A stretch of DNA of 64,000 nucleotides from Atherix ibis. Lineage: Eukaryota; Arthropoda; Insecta; Diptera; Athericidae. The stretch covers positions 4,115,811 to 4,179,810 of the forward strand of contig OY282605.1 in assembly GCA_958298945.1 (NCBI GenBank), written 5' to 3'. Each line of letters begins with the position of its first letter. The stretch's first letter is position 1. Position numbers and translations under genes: made by a program. Shown here piece after piece: positions 45,931-57,340 of this stretch. The notes beneath the pieces were generated by a model. That model was not told the origin of the DNA, did no database searches, and saw nothing but the letters and a program-made list of their open reading frames with translations.

Positions 45931-47842
45931 TTAGTTGCATTTCGGTCCAGCCAAAAAGTTGAACCGGAAAAAAAATCTCTTCTCACTTGTTTTGTTTCCG
46001 TTGTTCCTTCCTTTCATCCATTTCCCATTCATTGTGAAATGCTCTCGTTTGTACGTACGCTCTAACGTAAGAATCTAAACCTGCATTCACACACTAAGAA
46101 AAACCTAAAATTTTCTGTACGAATTTAATGGACGCGAGAGGATATGAATGGAATATGAAATAACGAATAAGTGACTGACTGAGATGGCTAGATTGGAATA
46201 AGGATAAACTAATATAATATGATTCGAACGAACTGTATTTATTTATGTGTGCGTTGTTTGTAACCATTACGGCTTTTGTACGCACAAGTAAAAATAGCCA
46301 CATACAAAAATAGTTTTTAATTTTTTTTATTTTTGGATTTGACTTTTCCGTATTAGAGAGTTAGAGAGGAGAGAACTTTTCTGGATGAGTATTTTTAAAA
46401 TGCCGGCGCTTTTTTCTTTTCGTAGGTTACTATAAATAAAATTCTGTCGATTTTCTGATTTATTTCTGTTAATTATTTTATCGAATGGAACCAACCAAAA
46501 TAATCGAAAAATCAAGGAATAAAAATCGCAATCGTTTATTTAGTATTTAAATTTGGGAAAAATAACTTTTCGTGTTACAAAAAAAAAAAAACAACAACTA
46601 AAAATAATAACAATTTTATAAGTTTGTAATAAAATAAAAAAAAAATCATGATAAAAATTAATCAAAAGTTCGCATTTCTGGATATTATTTTTAAGAAAAA
46701 GTTATTATTTTTATGCGTGTACATATACGATTACTTATTTACGTATGAATATGAATCAGCTGATAAGTTGATATGACCTACATAAATAAATAAAAAGAAA
46801 AAAAGACATAGAAAAAAAGGGAAATTATCGAGGAATTTTTCTTTCTTTCCAATCTTTTTGTCTAATACACAAAAAGTGAAAGTTTTGTGATAATTTTTCT
46901 AATAATTTGTTGGAAGGTTTTTTTTTTTAGTGTAAAATGTGTTAAATAAAAGTCAATGAGAAATTAACAAAAAAAAATTTTGTTGAAAAACGAAATCTTA
47001 AAAATTTGTTGTTTATTTTCATCGAAAAAGTGCTAAGAGAAATAAGATTAAAAAAAATTAAGTTTTAAAAATATTTTGTGTAATAAAAATAAACAAAAAA
47101 ATTCGTTTCCGGTTAATTAATTATTATTATTATTATTGTTTTTTTTTTTTTTTTTTGACAATCAACATGCTTTCTAATGTGCGCCTCTCTCTAGCCCTTA
47201 AAAAAACCACTATCGGTTGTGTACACCTGTTATAACTTAATTTGAATAAAAGAAAGAGAAAAAAATTGAAATTAAAACGTTTTGGGCCAACCCCGTATAG
47301 TGCGTATATGACGTCGTTAAAAAGGAGCAAAGTGAACAGAAAAAACGAAAGAGCGCACGATGAACGAATTTGTGTAACTGTGCCGGTGCATGCCTGTGTG
47401 GGTATATTAGGCCACGTAATAAGCTAAACGAAAAAGACAAAAAAAAAAAAAAGAGTGTGTGTCAAAATTCAAGGGCGGCGCACATACAATTGGTTTTTTC
47501 TTTTCTTTAATGAAATTGAAATAGGAAAAAATACATTCAGAGAAAAAGAGAAGAAAACAAAACAAAAGCGAAATAAGTTCAAGTTCTCTTTTTCGAATGC
47601 TTTGACGGCGACCTCAATCGCAAAGTCATACAGAAAAGTGCATGCGACATTTTCGTGGTGTGCTCTTAATTAAATGGCGACAAACCCTTAATTTTACGGG
47701 AATTTTTTTTTTTTTGGTTTTTTTTTCGCGTTTTCATTAACTTTCACACGTATGTTATATAATTTAATAAAAATGACCGTTTTTATTTTCAATAAGTTCG
47801 ATAAAACAAATTTGAAAAAAAATTAAATTTGAAAACGACGCG
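45931..47842. other. A/T-rich non-coding DNA
   Basis: Mostly low complexity, with (ATT)n near 47121. Short frames at 47242-47673 are lysine/arginine-rich and lack motifs. Confidence 0.5.
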
Positions 47843-47932
47843 ATTTTTTCTTCATTTATTTAGTCCTAATAGTTTTTTTTTTTCGACAACAAAAAAAAAA
47901 AAACTTTCAGGACTAAATAAATAAAGAAAAAA
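47843..47932. repeat. long hairpin
   Basis: The left arm, attttttcttcatttatttag tcctaatag plus a T run, pairs with the right arm, an A run plus ctttcaggactaaataaa taaagaaaaaat. The outer 38 pairs contain three mismatches. With the A/T runs the stem approaches 41 pairs around a short cgacaac loop. Confidence 0.82.
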
Positions 47933-48600
47933 TTTTTTTTTTTTTCGAATTGACATTGACGTTGATCTATCGCAGGATTTGTGGGGTATTTATTGTTGGT
48001 TCTGGGTGCCGGTTTGTATCTGTTAGATTTTGGCCACCACCACTGATTATCGTATCGCACGGTATTTGTCATCATAAATAGTGTTGCTGGCGCGTATTAC
48101 TGTCGGTGAAGGGTGTAAACAAAAATTTTTATCGAGAGATGACACCCTCCCTTTTTGTTCTCACAATTTCTTTTCAGGTCTTTATACCCCGTAACCCATT
48201 TCAAAACGGAAAGTAAATTGAGAAATTTCGGCTGTCAAAAATTACCCTAAACCCCCCACGGGACAGTAACGTACACAAAAAAAAACCGATCCTCTCACTA
48301 ATAGCTCTCAGAGGGGGAGAGCCGCCAAACAACGCGGCATTTGGCTTAGTAGTAGTGTTCGTGTGCGTTTGTTCGTTCGTTCGCCTCTCAACGTTCGCGT
48401 CGTTTGCTCGTGTGCGTGCGCGTTTTGATGTATTTTCATATCGTTTGGTGGCTGGCAGCACTCGTAGCTCCTCGAACGCTGACAGTTTTTTTCCGTTCGC
48501 AAGAAGAATAAGTGGGCTTCTGGGACGCGCGCGACCAATCTGTTTACGTACGTTTTTCCAGATTATATTATTATCACTTCGAGAATGCAAAGAACATTAA
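47933..48600. other. GC/CpG-richer island, promoter-like
   Basis: The core 48300-48590 is rich in CG dinucleotides (gttcgttcgttcgcctctc, cgtgtgcgtgcgcg), unusual for the window and reminiscent of fly promoter or 5' untranslated sequence. A strong acceptor, ctcacaatttcttttcag, ends at 48177, with a short open frame after it (LYPVTHFKTESKLRNFGC). The - frame 48590-48201 (129 codons) has no motif. No initiator or TATA could be assigned with confidence. Confidence 0.3.
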
Positions 48601-49977
48601 CCGATATTATTGTAGTTAGTTGTTAGTGATTGTTGATTGATTGACTTTGAATTTTTATTGCAAATATGAAATAGTCAATTTGTCTAAAAAAAAAATAGTA
48701 ATAATAATAATAATAATAAAACCTATTCGGTTGCGCGAGAATCTATTTGATTGATGCTTTAAGTTTTTTTATTCTAAAAAGTTTTTATTAATTAAAAAAA
48801 AAAATATATTTATTCTATTCCAGTTTGAAATAAAAAGAAATTATTCTACCTCAAAATAAAAAAATAAAAAAAAAAAATAAAATAAAAATAATAACCACAA
48901 CAAAGTTAATAAGAATAAAAAACAAAATAAATCATAATAAATTGAAGGGGGGGTGGGAAAACAAAAACCAAACAAACTAGATAGAAAAATTCATAATTTT
49001 CTGGATTAACTTTTACTAATGCGGGGGAAAAAAACAAAAAGAAAAGTGACGACCACCTTCACTTTTTTATCAAAATTTTCTCCTATAAACACAGTGGATC
49101 ATAATAATAATAATAATCAAAAAAGAAAACAACCATCTAAAATAAGGTGAATATTTTTTAATTTATTGATATTTTTAATATAAAAAAAAAAAATTGATAA
49201 CACATTCTAAGTAAGGTTTATTATTCGCCCCGCAAGTATTATTATTATTATTAATATTAGTGATAGTTCAAAATTTTCTAAGAGTTTCTTTTAACGATCA
49301 GTTAAAAATTGTCTAAGAGTGAACTGCACTATCGACAATGACTACCTGTATCGTGTATGTTCGCAGTGAAAACTTTACTTCCGTGTATATCGGTTTGGCC
49401 TAACCTTAACCTAAACAACTGTTATTGCCTTGTGTTCGATTTCACCATTTAATATCGTTTCGAAATGTATTAATTTCGAATATTGTCCGTGGTGTTTTGT
49501 TAATTGTTAAATTTTCGAAAAAAAAAAAAATTATGTTTGAAGGATGGATTAGCTAGCAAGTCAGTGTTTATAGGCAAATAAGTCAAAATTGTATTTTCAA
49601 CCTTTTTTCCGGATATTATTCATATTAATCACTTTATGGCTCAACAACTAGTTTTAATGAAAAATTTTCTAATTAAAATAATTTAAAATAAAAATACAAA
49701 ATTTATAAATTTAGTATTTTCAGATTCAGATCTAGACGGTATAAAAAACTAAAACCGCCTAGATCTGATTAGTTAGTTTAGTTACTTTTACCTGTTTTCG
49801 AAAAAAAATTCCATTTAATTTTGTGCAATATTTTCTTCAATTATGTAATTATTATCTAAGCTGAAAATTTGTCTTACTAATCAAAATGTGAAAAGTATTT
49901 CGAAAAAAAACAAAACAAAACAAATTTACTAGTTTTTATTTATAATCCAAAAAAAGAAGAAGAAGAAAAAAACTTAC
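48601..49977. other. A/T-rich non-coding DNA
   Basis: Contains (AAT)n at about 48697-48719 and A runs. A small inverted repeat at 49727-49740 / 49754-49767 (cagatctagacggt, one mismatch) was the only structure noticed. Confidence 0.5.
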
Positions 49978-50055
49978 TTCTTGTGATATTTTTTTTTGGT
50001 CAATAAAATGTATTCGTTTGGATCTGACTTGGTTACTGTCTCTGTGTCCACATTG
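49978..50055 (-). CDS. candidate - strand exon
   Basis: On the - strand the acceptor attactatttgcag precedes 78 bases, followed by the optimal donor GTAAGT. One frame reads NVDTETVTKSDPNEYILL, then TKKKYHK. It starts with one base and ends with two. A second frame is also open, the third is not. The + strand offers no acceptor here, so the strand is less ambiguous than for other candidates. The product is polar and lysine-rich at its end. No family is recognised. Confidence 0.42.
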
Positions 50056-50530
50056 CTGCAAATAGTAATTTTTCTTTAAAAAAAATTAATGAGAATATTA
50101 TTCAGCTGTTTAAAGATAAATTCCTTGTGCAATAGTTCGAAAATACAGTAAAATTCAGTACACACTGAAAAAAAAAAGAGTTTTTATTTGCAATTTTTGA
50201 AAAAAAAATTAGATAGTCTGACCAGGTTCGAAAGTTTCAATAAACAGTCCAACCCCCCCCCCCCCCCCCCGCCCCCCCCCAATAAAAATCTGTTGTACAA
50301 AATTAAAATAAAAAGTAAAATTACATAAAAGTCAAAATTTTATCGAAACTTTTACATAAAAGTCAAAATTTTATCGAAAAAAAAAACAATTAATATTAAT
50401 AAAAAAAACATGTATTTTATAAAAAATCGATCGGACAAAAATCAATCATTAAAAAGACACAAATCAAAAAAATTAATATTATTATTTTTGGTAAATAAAT
50501 AAAATTTGCGTAAACATTTGAAAAATTCTT
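50056..50530. other. A/T-rich DNA with a C tract and a short duplication
   Basis: C18-G-C9 lies at 50253-50280. The segment acataaaagtcaaaatttt is present twice in tandem at about 50322-50370. Confidence 0.7.
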
Positions 50531-51660
50531 GTTGTTATCAAGTGAAGTCGTCTCAAATGTAACTGCTGCATGCATGACGACGTACGGTTATGGGGAGAGC
50601 GTACGTGAATGTTGCCGTCACAAAACAGCAGAAGTTATTGAAACGCGTAAACATCACATCAGGTCAAAGGCAATAGGAGAATGCACGCGCGCCAAATCAT
50701 AGAGCGCTGGATGAGAAGGGAAATTCTCAATTAAACCGAGCAGCAGCAGCAGCAGTGCACTGTCAGTACTGTGACAATAGAAAGAAGAGAAAAAATTTTT
50801 TTGTTAATAATACTACACTATGTGAGCGACAGCTGCATGAATACGTGTAATCTGCTCGCTTGTGCACACACGCAACAGAATTGCATCGAAGCAGAACGAA
50901 CACATACACACAGTACACTTATTTTTTTGGCAACATGGACAAAAATGTATAGAAACGCATGCACACTTGTTCGCATTAGAATAATTTAAATGGTTCTGCT
51001 GCTGCCTACTTACCTACTCTATCTATGCTCGAATTGGCTCAGCGAATGAATGCGTTAACATTGACTTGTTACGAACACATGCAGAGTTGTCGTTATTGGT
51101 TGGATTGTGATGTGGTGTGGTGTGCGATTTGTCGTATGTGTGCGCATTTGCTCTGGCGGAGCGAATTGAACATGTTCCGACAAATGTACGAATGTGTGCG
51201 TGAGAGGAGTTTGTAAATGATACTGACTCGTTCGCTCTCGTATCGTAATGCGAATTGCGTCATGACCTTGACGAGTAAATTTTTATTTGAGCGGTTCGAT
51301 GAACTTGAATATCAGCATCAAGGTTCTGATTGGTAATCGGTTGGAGGTGGTGGTGGTGTGGTGTCAGTGGAATTTCTGCTGTTAAAACAGACACACGCAT
51401 TCTAGGAAAACAAAAAAATAAATATTTTTTTTTTTTTAATAAACGAAATAAAATTGAGAAAAAAAACCCAATTAATTTTGCATTTTTCTTATTAGTTTTT
51501 TTTTTTGGCGAAAATTATTATCTCAGTCAGAGAGAGGGGGAAAGAGGACAAGAGGGTATTGTATCAGTTGGAGAGGTGTTGTTGTCAGCGGCAGAGTCTA
51601 GCGTTGGTCGTGGTGGTGGTGGTGGGCTGAATGGTTTGTTGATAGTAGTAAGCAGTTAAG
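50531..51660. other. GC-richer island, function unknown
   Basis: Includes a (CAG)n run at about 50741-50755 and frames at 50771-50989 and 51025-51216 (cysteine-containing, no motif). A G-rich, GTGGTGG-containing stretch spans 51330-51660. There is no repeat-family match and no clear splice structure. It may be regulatory or untranslated. Confidence 0.3.
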
Positions 51661-53515
51661 TAAAGAGACAAAAATACCGCGCTACGCGCGATTACGCGAT
51701 AATAATAAATGCGATGTTTTTCTATTTATTTCTGTTCAAATAATTTTGCCATAATATTGGTTGGTGTGCATGTACGCGCAACTTGCATTTTGTTGCCATT
51801 ATATAAAAAAAAGAAGAAACAAAATGTGAAAAAATTATAATCGCAAACGTCAAAAGTAAACATTTTCAATAGTTAGTAGAAAATAATAATACTCTTATTA
51901 TACTAATAGGCAATAAAAAGAGAAAAATATACTTTTATCTTATAAGAAAGAAATGTAAATAAAAAAAAATCCATAGGGTTTAGGGAAGGGGGGCGTCAGT
52001 GGTTTTTATTATGATTAGCTGACTCTATTTATTATCAGTCCGCTGCCGCTTTCTATTTTGTTTCATTTCCATTTGTTTCAATGTCATTTTTGCGGTTTTT
52101 TTTTCGTCGTTGTTGTTCTCTCTTTTTTTCCTTCTCGTATTTAGCACGAATTTATAATAGATTAAATTAAAATTAGGGGCCATGAACGATAATTAGTTTT
52201 TTTTTTAAATATTAATTTTTGTTATTATTTTTGTCTTATCAATTTAGACTAGAATTTTGTTTATTCCAAATCCTTTTCGAAAAATTAACTGACAAATTTT
52301 TTTTAGCAAAATTGTATTGTTTTTTTGTTCTTAGTAATTATTTTAATTTTAATAAAATTTTATTTAAATAAAAAAAAAAGAAGAAATTTACTAAAATCTA
52401 CCGGATGATTAGTAAAAAAAAACAAAAAAAAACAAACAAAATCAATTTCACATTTTTGCTTACCTTTTTAGGTAGAATTTTTTAAAAAAAAATGTATTCG
52501 AAAGAAAAAAATTACAATTATTGTTATTTTTTTTTTAATCTAATTTATGGAAGGAAAAAGGTAAATTTCAAAAAGTTTTAAATGAAAAAATCCTCTCAGT
52601 TTTGTTGAGAGAATTTCTTTAAAAAAAAAAATAGGATAAAAATTTCAATTTCTGTGTGAGTGTGGGCAACTGGCTTTTTTTTTTTTTTATAAAGACTCGA
52701 TTGTGTTTTGTTTTTGTGTAAATGTCCCCAAAAAAATCATTCAACACCGACTACCCCCATTCATGGATGTTTTTAGATTTTTGGTAGTTTTTTTTTCTTG
52801 TTGGAAGAGGATCAACTTTGAGATGCGACGACAGTTCCGACGACGGTACTCAGTGTCATCGGTATTCTGAACGATAAAATTGGAAAACGATTCTTTTTCC
52901 GATGTCGATCAATCAATCAACAAACTACTTACTAGTCAGTCAGAACGAGAATTTATTTTTATTTTAATATATTTTCTTCTGATTGCATATGAAATACGAA
53001 GAATTGGTGGAAAATTTTTAAGAAACTCCTTTGAAAAAAAAAAAAAAAATAAAGTAATTTATCCTTTGCTAATAATATGGAGAAAATTTCCTATAGAAAA
53101 ATATGAGTCCATTTATATATAAAAAAAACAGCAGCAAATAAAAGTGAACAAGTTTAAATTTTTTGGTTTGAAGTTGGAATTGGAATGATTACAAAATCGA
53201 AACTTATTGCCAAGCGAGAGAGTTCAATGAAATAAACAAATTGCGTTTAAATTAAAAATATTTACATTTTCTCAAAAAGAGTTTTTTTATTTTTTTATTT
53301 TTTTTTGAAGCTTTAATGATAAAAATCGAAAATTCTCTGATAAAAGCACAGCGTACCTTTTTCTGTATGTGTTCTCTTTTCTATGTTTGCCGTCATATTT
53401 ATTAAATTTTTTTTGCTATAAATTATAGATGATATGAAATGAAATTCCTCAACGAAATGATATTTTTCGCTAATCGCATAAAAAAGATAAAATATTTTTA
53501 TAAATAACTTCTTGG
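51661..53515. other. A/T-rich non-coding DNA
   Basis: Low complexity, with many A and T runs. Short frames at 52880-53122 have no motif. Confidence 0.55.
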
Positions 53516-54100
53516 GGAGATTAGTGTTGTGGAGCGAATTAGATTTCAGGGGCAGAAAAATTACGTATTCCATCTGCTCATCATGAATGAGCGAGAGTGC
53601 GGAGCGGATGACGTGCGTATGGGACTGGGCCGAGGGAATTTTTGTATAGTGGGCGGTTGCGTTGACGTAGCTGCAAATGCAAAGCATTGTTCGGACCAGT
53701 GTATTTTTTTGCTATAACGTTCGGCAACATGTTGCGATTCGAAGGAAGGAGGTGGAATGTTGCCGGACTGTATTGGCGTTGGCGCCGGCTTTGTTGCTAG
53801 CGACGACCTTGTACGTCTACTGTCCGAGTTATTTTTGTGCGCGATCCACTCCACGTTTATGATCTTGGAAAATTGTGACCAACTGAATCATTCACGATCA
53901 ATGGGCACACATTTTTGTCGTCCCGCTACCCGTCCGTTCATATTCGAACTCACTGATAGTTGTGATAATATTTTTCGAATGGAATTCTACATCTGCCATT
54001 TGGAATCTGCTGAAATGCCAAACGAATTAGACTAATTCTCACAATAGGACGGGCTGTGAAATTCACACTAGATGGCATCGGCGGCAGGAAGGACGCATCA
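53516..54100. CDS. GC-richer island with doubtful frames on both strands
   Basis: On + a frame at 53757-54035 (92 codons) has balanced composition (for example IGVGAGFVASDDLVRLLSE). On - a frame at 53854-53561 (97 codons) is serine/proline-rich (for example PTPIQSGNIPPPSFES). Only one, if either, is real. No splice sites decide between them and neither is recognised. An AGATGGCAT occurs at 54070. Confidence 0.22.
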
Positions 54101-56209
54101 TTTCGATGATGATGGATTACACCAGATTTTAATGTCTTTTTAAATCGTAAATGCTGATACGAATAGAATTACCTCCCCCCACCCCCTTCCCCCCGAATCA
54201 GACACATCACAGTTAAGGGAAATGTTACAGCCGGGGAGGGATTATTATGAATTGGCTTAGTGGGTGGATAAGTGGAGAAATTATGCAAATTTTTTCATTT
54301 GAACACAGAAATAAGTCTAATCAAAATTCACTTTTTTTAACTTAAACTTTTTTACTCCCATCCTCTCCCTACCTTGTAGTTTTGGTTTTTTTTTTTTTTT
54401 TGGTTCTTGTTTGATCTCCCCTTAACCCCATAATCAACCAAACACAAGTGAACGTTCACCTTGTCTGATGGATTAAGTTGTTCGATTTGATAAAATCTTA
54501 ACTCATATGACCCAGTCATCAGTCTGATGGTTGTTATATGGGCTTATAGTTTTTCTCCTCTGTGCAAAAATTTTACACAATTTAATATTATTTAAAATGG
54601 GGCTATGTTGTTAGTATTGGTGGGGGATGGGGGTGGTATTTGTGACTTATTGTTTGTAATTGACAGGCCAGTCGGACCGAAGCGATCATCATCATTCTTC
54701 TCACCGGAAAATAAGACCATTGATCTCGAAAAGTGTGAATAATGATTTATGAGATCAGTTTCCTTTTTCGCCACCGATTATTTGTGTACAATTTAAATAA
54801 ACAACAACTAAAAATAATAATCAGGGGAAAAGAAGAAGGCATTTTTTCTCAAGGCGGCGATGTTTTTTTTTTTTTTTGGGGTGGGGGTGTATTTTTTTTT
54901 TTTTTTAAATATTAGCAATGAGATTTTTTAGAACACCCCCTCCCCCTCTCCCCACCCATTTTTAATTTCACCGAAGATGGAATATTGAAGCGGAAATTTT
55001 TGAAGGTATTTTGTTTGGTAGTTGGCGGGGGAGGAGGGGTTAATGTCTTTTCCTTTTTTTTTTTGATAATTGATTTTTTATTATAATTTAAGTTGAAGAA
55101 CAAAATGACTTTATTGTCCCCTTCGTTTAAACGTAATGATTTTTTTTTGTTTTTTTGGACAGAATAAGAATTTATACTAGTCAAAAAAGGATTTGGTTTG
55201 TGAAAAAAGGACTTGCAACCAATTTTGGAATGTCTGATTTGGAAAACTGAAGCGTTTTTCATGCTGAGAATTTCTGTTAGGGAGAATCTGGAAGTCCTTT
55301 ACTCTGTTTCCAGTTTGTACATTGATGTTCATCGAACGTTAGTAGCAGAACATATTTTCTCCTCGAAATAAAAGAAAATTTCCTTTAGGTTTTCCAAAAA
55401 AAAAATTAATTTTAATTGAATCGAAACAGTATAAAAAGAATGTGTTTTTGTTAATATTTGTTTTTTTTCTTAACGTCTAAAATTGAATTATGTTCTTCTA
55501 TTCTAGAATTTCCATTTCACCTTCTTTTTATCGTTAATAAAATTCATATCAATCTCCATAATTTTTTTATTTATGCATAAACAAATTTGACATTGTCTGT
55601 TTATTAAAGAAAAGAAAATAGAAATAAGAATAATAAAATTTTTGTTTTGAAGGGAAATCTTTAGGTTTGCATATGGAAAAAGGAGTAAAAGCAATTCTTG
55701 AAGGGATTGTGTTGAAGAAGAGAAAAAAAGAAGATATAAATACGAAAAATGAAACGTCTTCGCATGATTATGTGTCTTACAAGGTGTCATACCATACATC
55801 AACGGGCACCTCTGATCATTGTACCTGCCGAAATTGATATGCTTTTTACGAAGGCGATAGATATAACACGATAAGAATAGAAGCACATTAAAGTTAATTT
55901 CATTATTTTTTTGTTGTTGAAAGGAATACGAAATTTGGCTGTGCCTATGGCTTTGTTTCTAAGGGAAGGTTTTGGGGGGTGGGTGATGGTAGATTTAACA
56001 ATGGATGCCTATAAAAGAATAAAGTCTAGGATAACTTTTGTCGTCCTTGACGTGTAATAGACTCCAGCCAGAAGGATCGTGGCATTATGCGTAGTATATA
56101 AATAAATTGTTCCTCGATTATTATAACGTCAACGTTGCTAAGTATTTGTTCAGTCAGCCTCCCTTTGGTGGCTCAGATATTGTCTCGTTTGACCTGTCAT
56201 CTTTTTCAG
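54101..56209. other. non-coding DNA with G/C-homopolymer patches
   Basis: C-rich at about 54172-54195, and G-rich within T runs near 54880 and 55025. The - frame 55886-55503 (127 codons) has no motif and mixes simple sequence. No repeat-family match was seen. Confidence 0.45.
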
Positions 56210-56275
56210 TTGACAACGACGTGTAGGCATCCGCCGAGACCAATGGAACAGAGAGAACGTAATCCAAAACTATGA
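56210..56275 (+). CDS. candidate + strand terminal exon
   Basis: The acceptor gacctgtcatctttttcag ends at 56209, with a branch-like tttgac before it. Only the phase-0 frame is open. It reads LTTTCRHPPRPMEQRERNP and two more codons, then TGA. AATAAA follows 25 bases later, giving a compact last exon. The phase fits the end of the 36721 candidate if that uses its GTAAAT donor. Short length is the main reason for caution. Confidence 0.33.
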   Translation: MTTTCRHPPRPMEQRERNPKL

Positions 56276-56299
56276 AAGTTCTTCTTTATTGGAAGAAAC

Positions 56300-56305
56300 A
56301 ATAAA
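56300..56305 (+). terminator. polyadenylation signal AATAAA
   Basis: A canonical hexamer 25 bases after the TGA of the preceding candidate exon. Confidence 0.35.
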
Positions 56306-56307
56306 TC

Positions 56308-56709
56308 ATGATTTTGTTACGAAATTTATTACCGTCGTTCTGGAGTTGTACTTTCACTTTCAGTTTGATGAACAACAGGATTGCCTCTTTGTGGTGTTCG
56401 TTTCTCATTCTTTACGTCACTATTAATCACAGCTACTATTACGACCTTCCTTCATCGAATTATAGCAGTACCTGTTCGCTGTCCAAAAACGCTTCCGATT
56501 TCTCAATAGACAAATGTCCTCATTCATTTTTCACTCCCTCAATACCACCTAAGCCTCTAAATAGGACATTTCACCATCTTCTTCCTCACTTTTATCTATC
56601 ATACAAAACTAAGACTGTATTTACACTTAAAAAAAAAATTGTTATAAAAACGAAATCTAATATTTTCTTACGTTTAATTTTGGTTGGTAATTTTTTTCAT
56701 TTTTTCTAA
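56308..56709 (+). CDS. 133-codon open frame of doubtful status
   Basis: Starts with ATG. It has a hydrophobic stretch (IASLWCSFLILYVTI), then a serine/proline-containing part and a lysine-rich end. The frame is long for DNA this A/T-rich. It overlaps no repeat, yet has no recognised motif. It begins right after the AATAAA described above, so it would belong to another transcript or be chance. Confidence 0.18.
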   Translation: MILLRNLLPSFWSCTFTFSLMNNRIASLWCSFLILYVTINHSYYYDLPSSNYSSTCSLSKNASDFSIDKCPHSFFTPSIPPKPLNRTFHHLLPHFYLSYKTKTVFTLKKKIVIKTKSNIFLRLILVGNFFHFF

Positions 56710-57340
56710 AATGGACCGCTTTTCTTAACCAATTAAGTTGATATTTATTTAAGGTCACCCCCACCTCTCCTTCCTTAACAATTTGATTTTTTCTTTCAGG
56801 TGAAATTAATTTCTTTGAATCTTGAAATCACATTTGTTTGGCGCTACTTAATTTTTGTCTCTTATTTTTTTATTATTTGTTTTTTCTTTTTTTTTTGAAT
56901 TACTGATGATGACTTAAGCAATTTGTAATAGAAGCGAACGTATAGTGTCATACCTGGAATTTCACAAGTCAACCACTTCAATGCTGTTCGGTTGGGGATT
57001 ATTTTGTAACGAGGTGTAATTCCGATTAGGAAATCATGTATTGACCGAATCATAATTGGTTAGATTGCATCAGTTTCGTAGAACTCTAGACCTGGTCAGG
57101 CAACAAAAGAAAAAAAATAACACAATAAAGTTTCTTAAGAATAACGTTCATGTACACTTATAAAATTATTAAGAAGAATTGCTAGTTTAACGATGACAAA
57201 TCTTTAATATTTGTCGATTTTGAAATCAATTCGAGTAATACTTTTCGTGATTGCATAATAAATAAATTCAGTTTTAAATAAATTCTTGTGACAACCAATA
57301 TTATGTCGCGAAGTTTGTATTAATTTTTGATAAAGATTCG
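56710..57340. other. A/T-rich DNA with an acceptor-like site
   Basis: At 56799 the tract gattttttctttcag is followed by GTGAAA. The acceptor is strong, but the downstream donor is too weak to call a second ratchet site. Confidence 0.4.

Noticed and set aside
56784..56804. Second ratchet site, ttctttcag followed by GTGAAA
   Set aside because: The acceptor half is strong but the donor half is poor, unlike the site at 19985.
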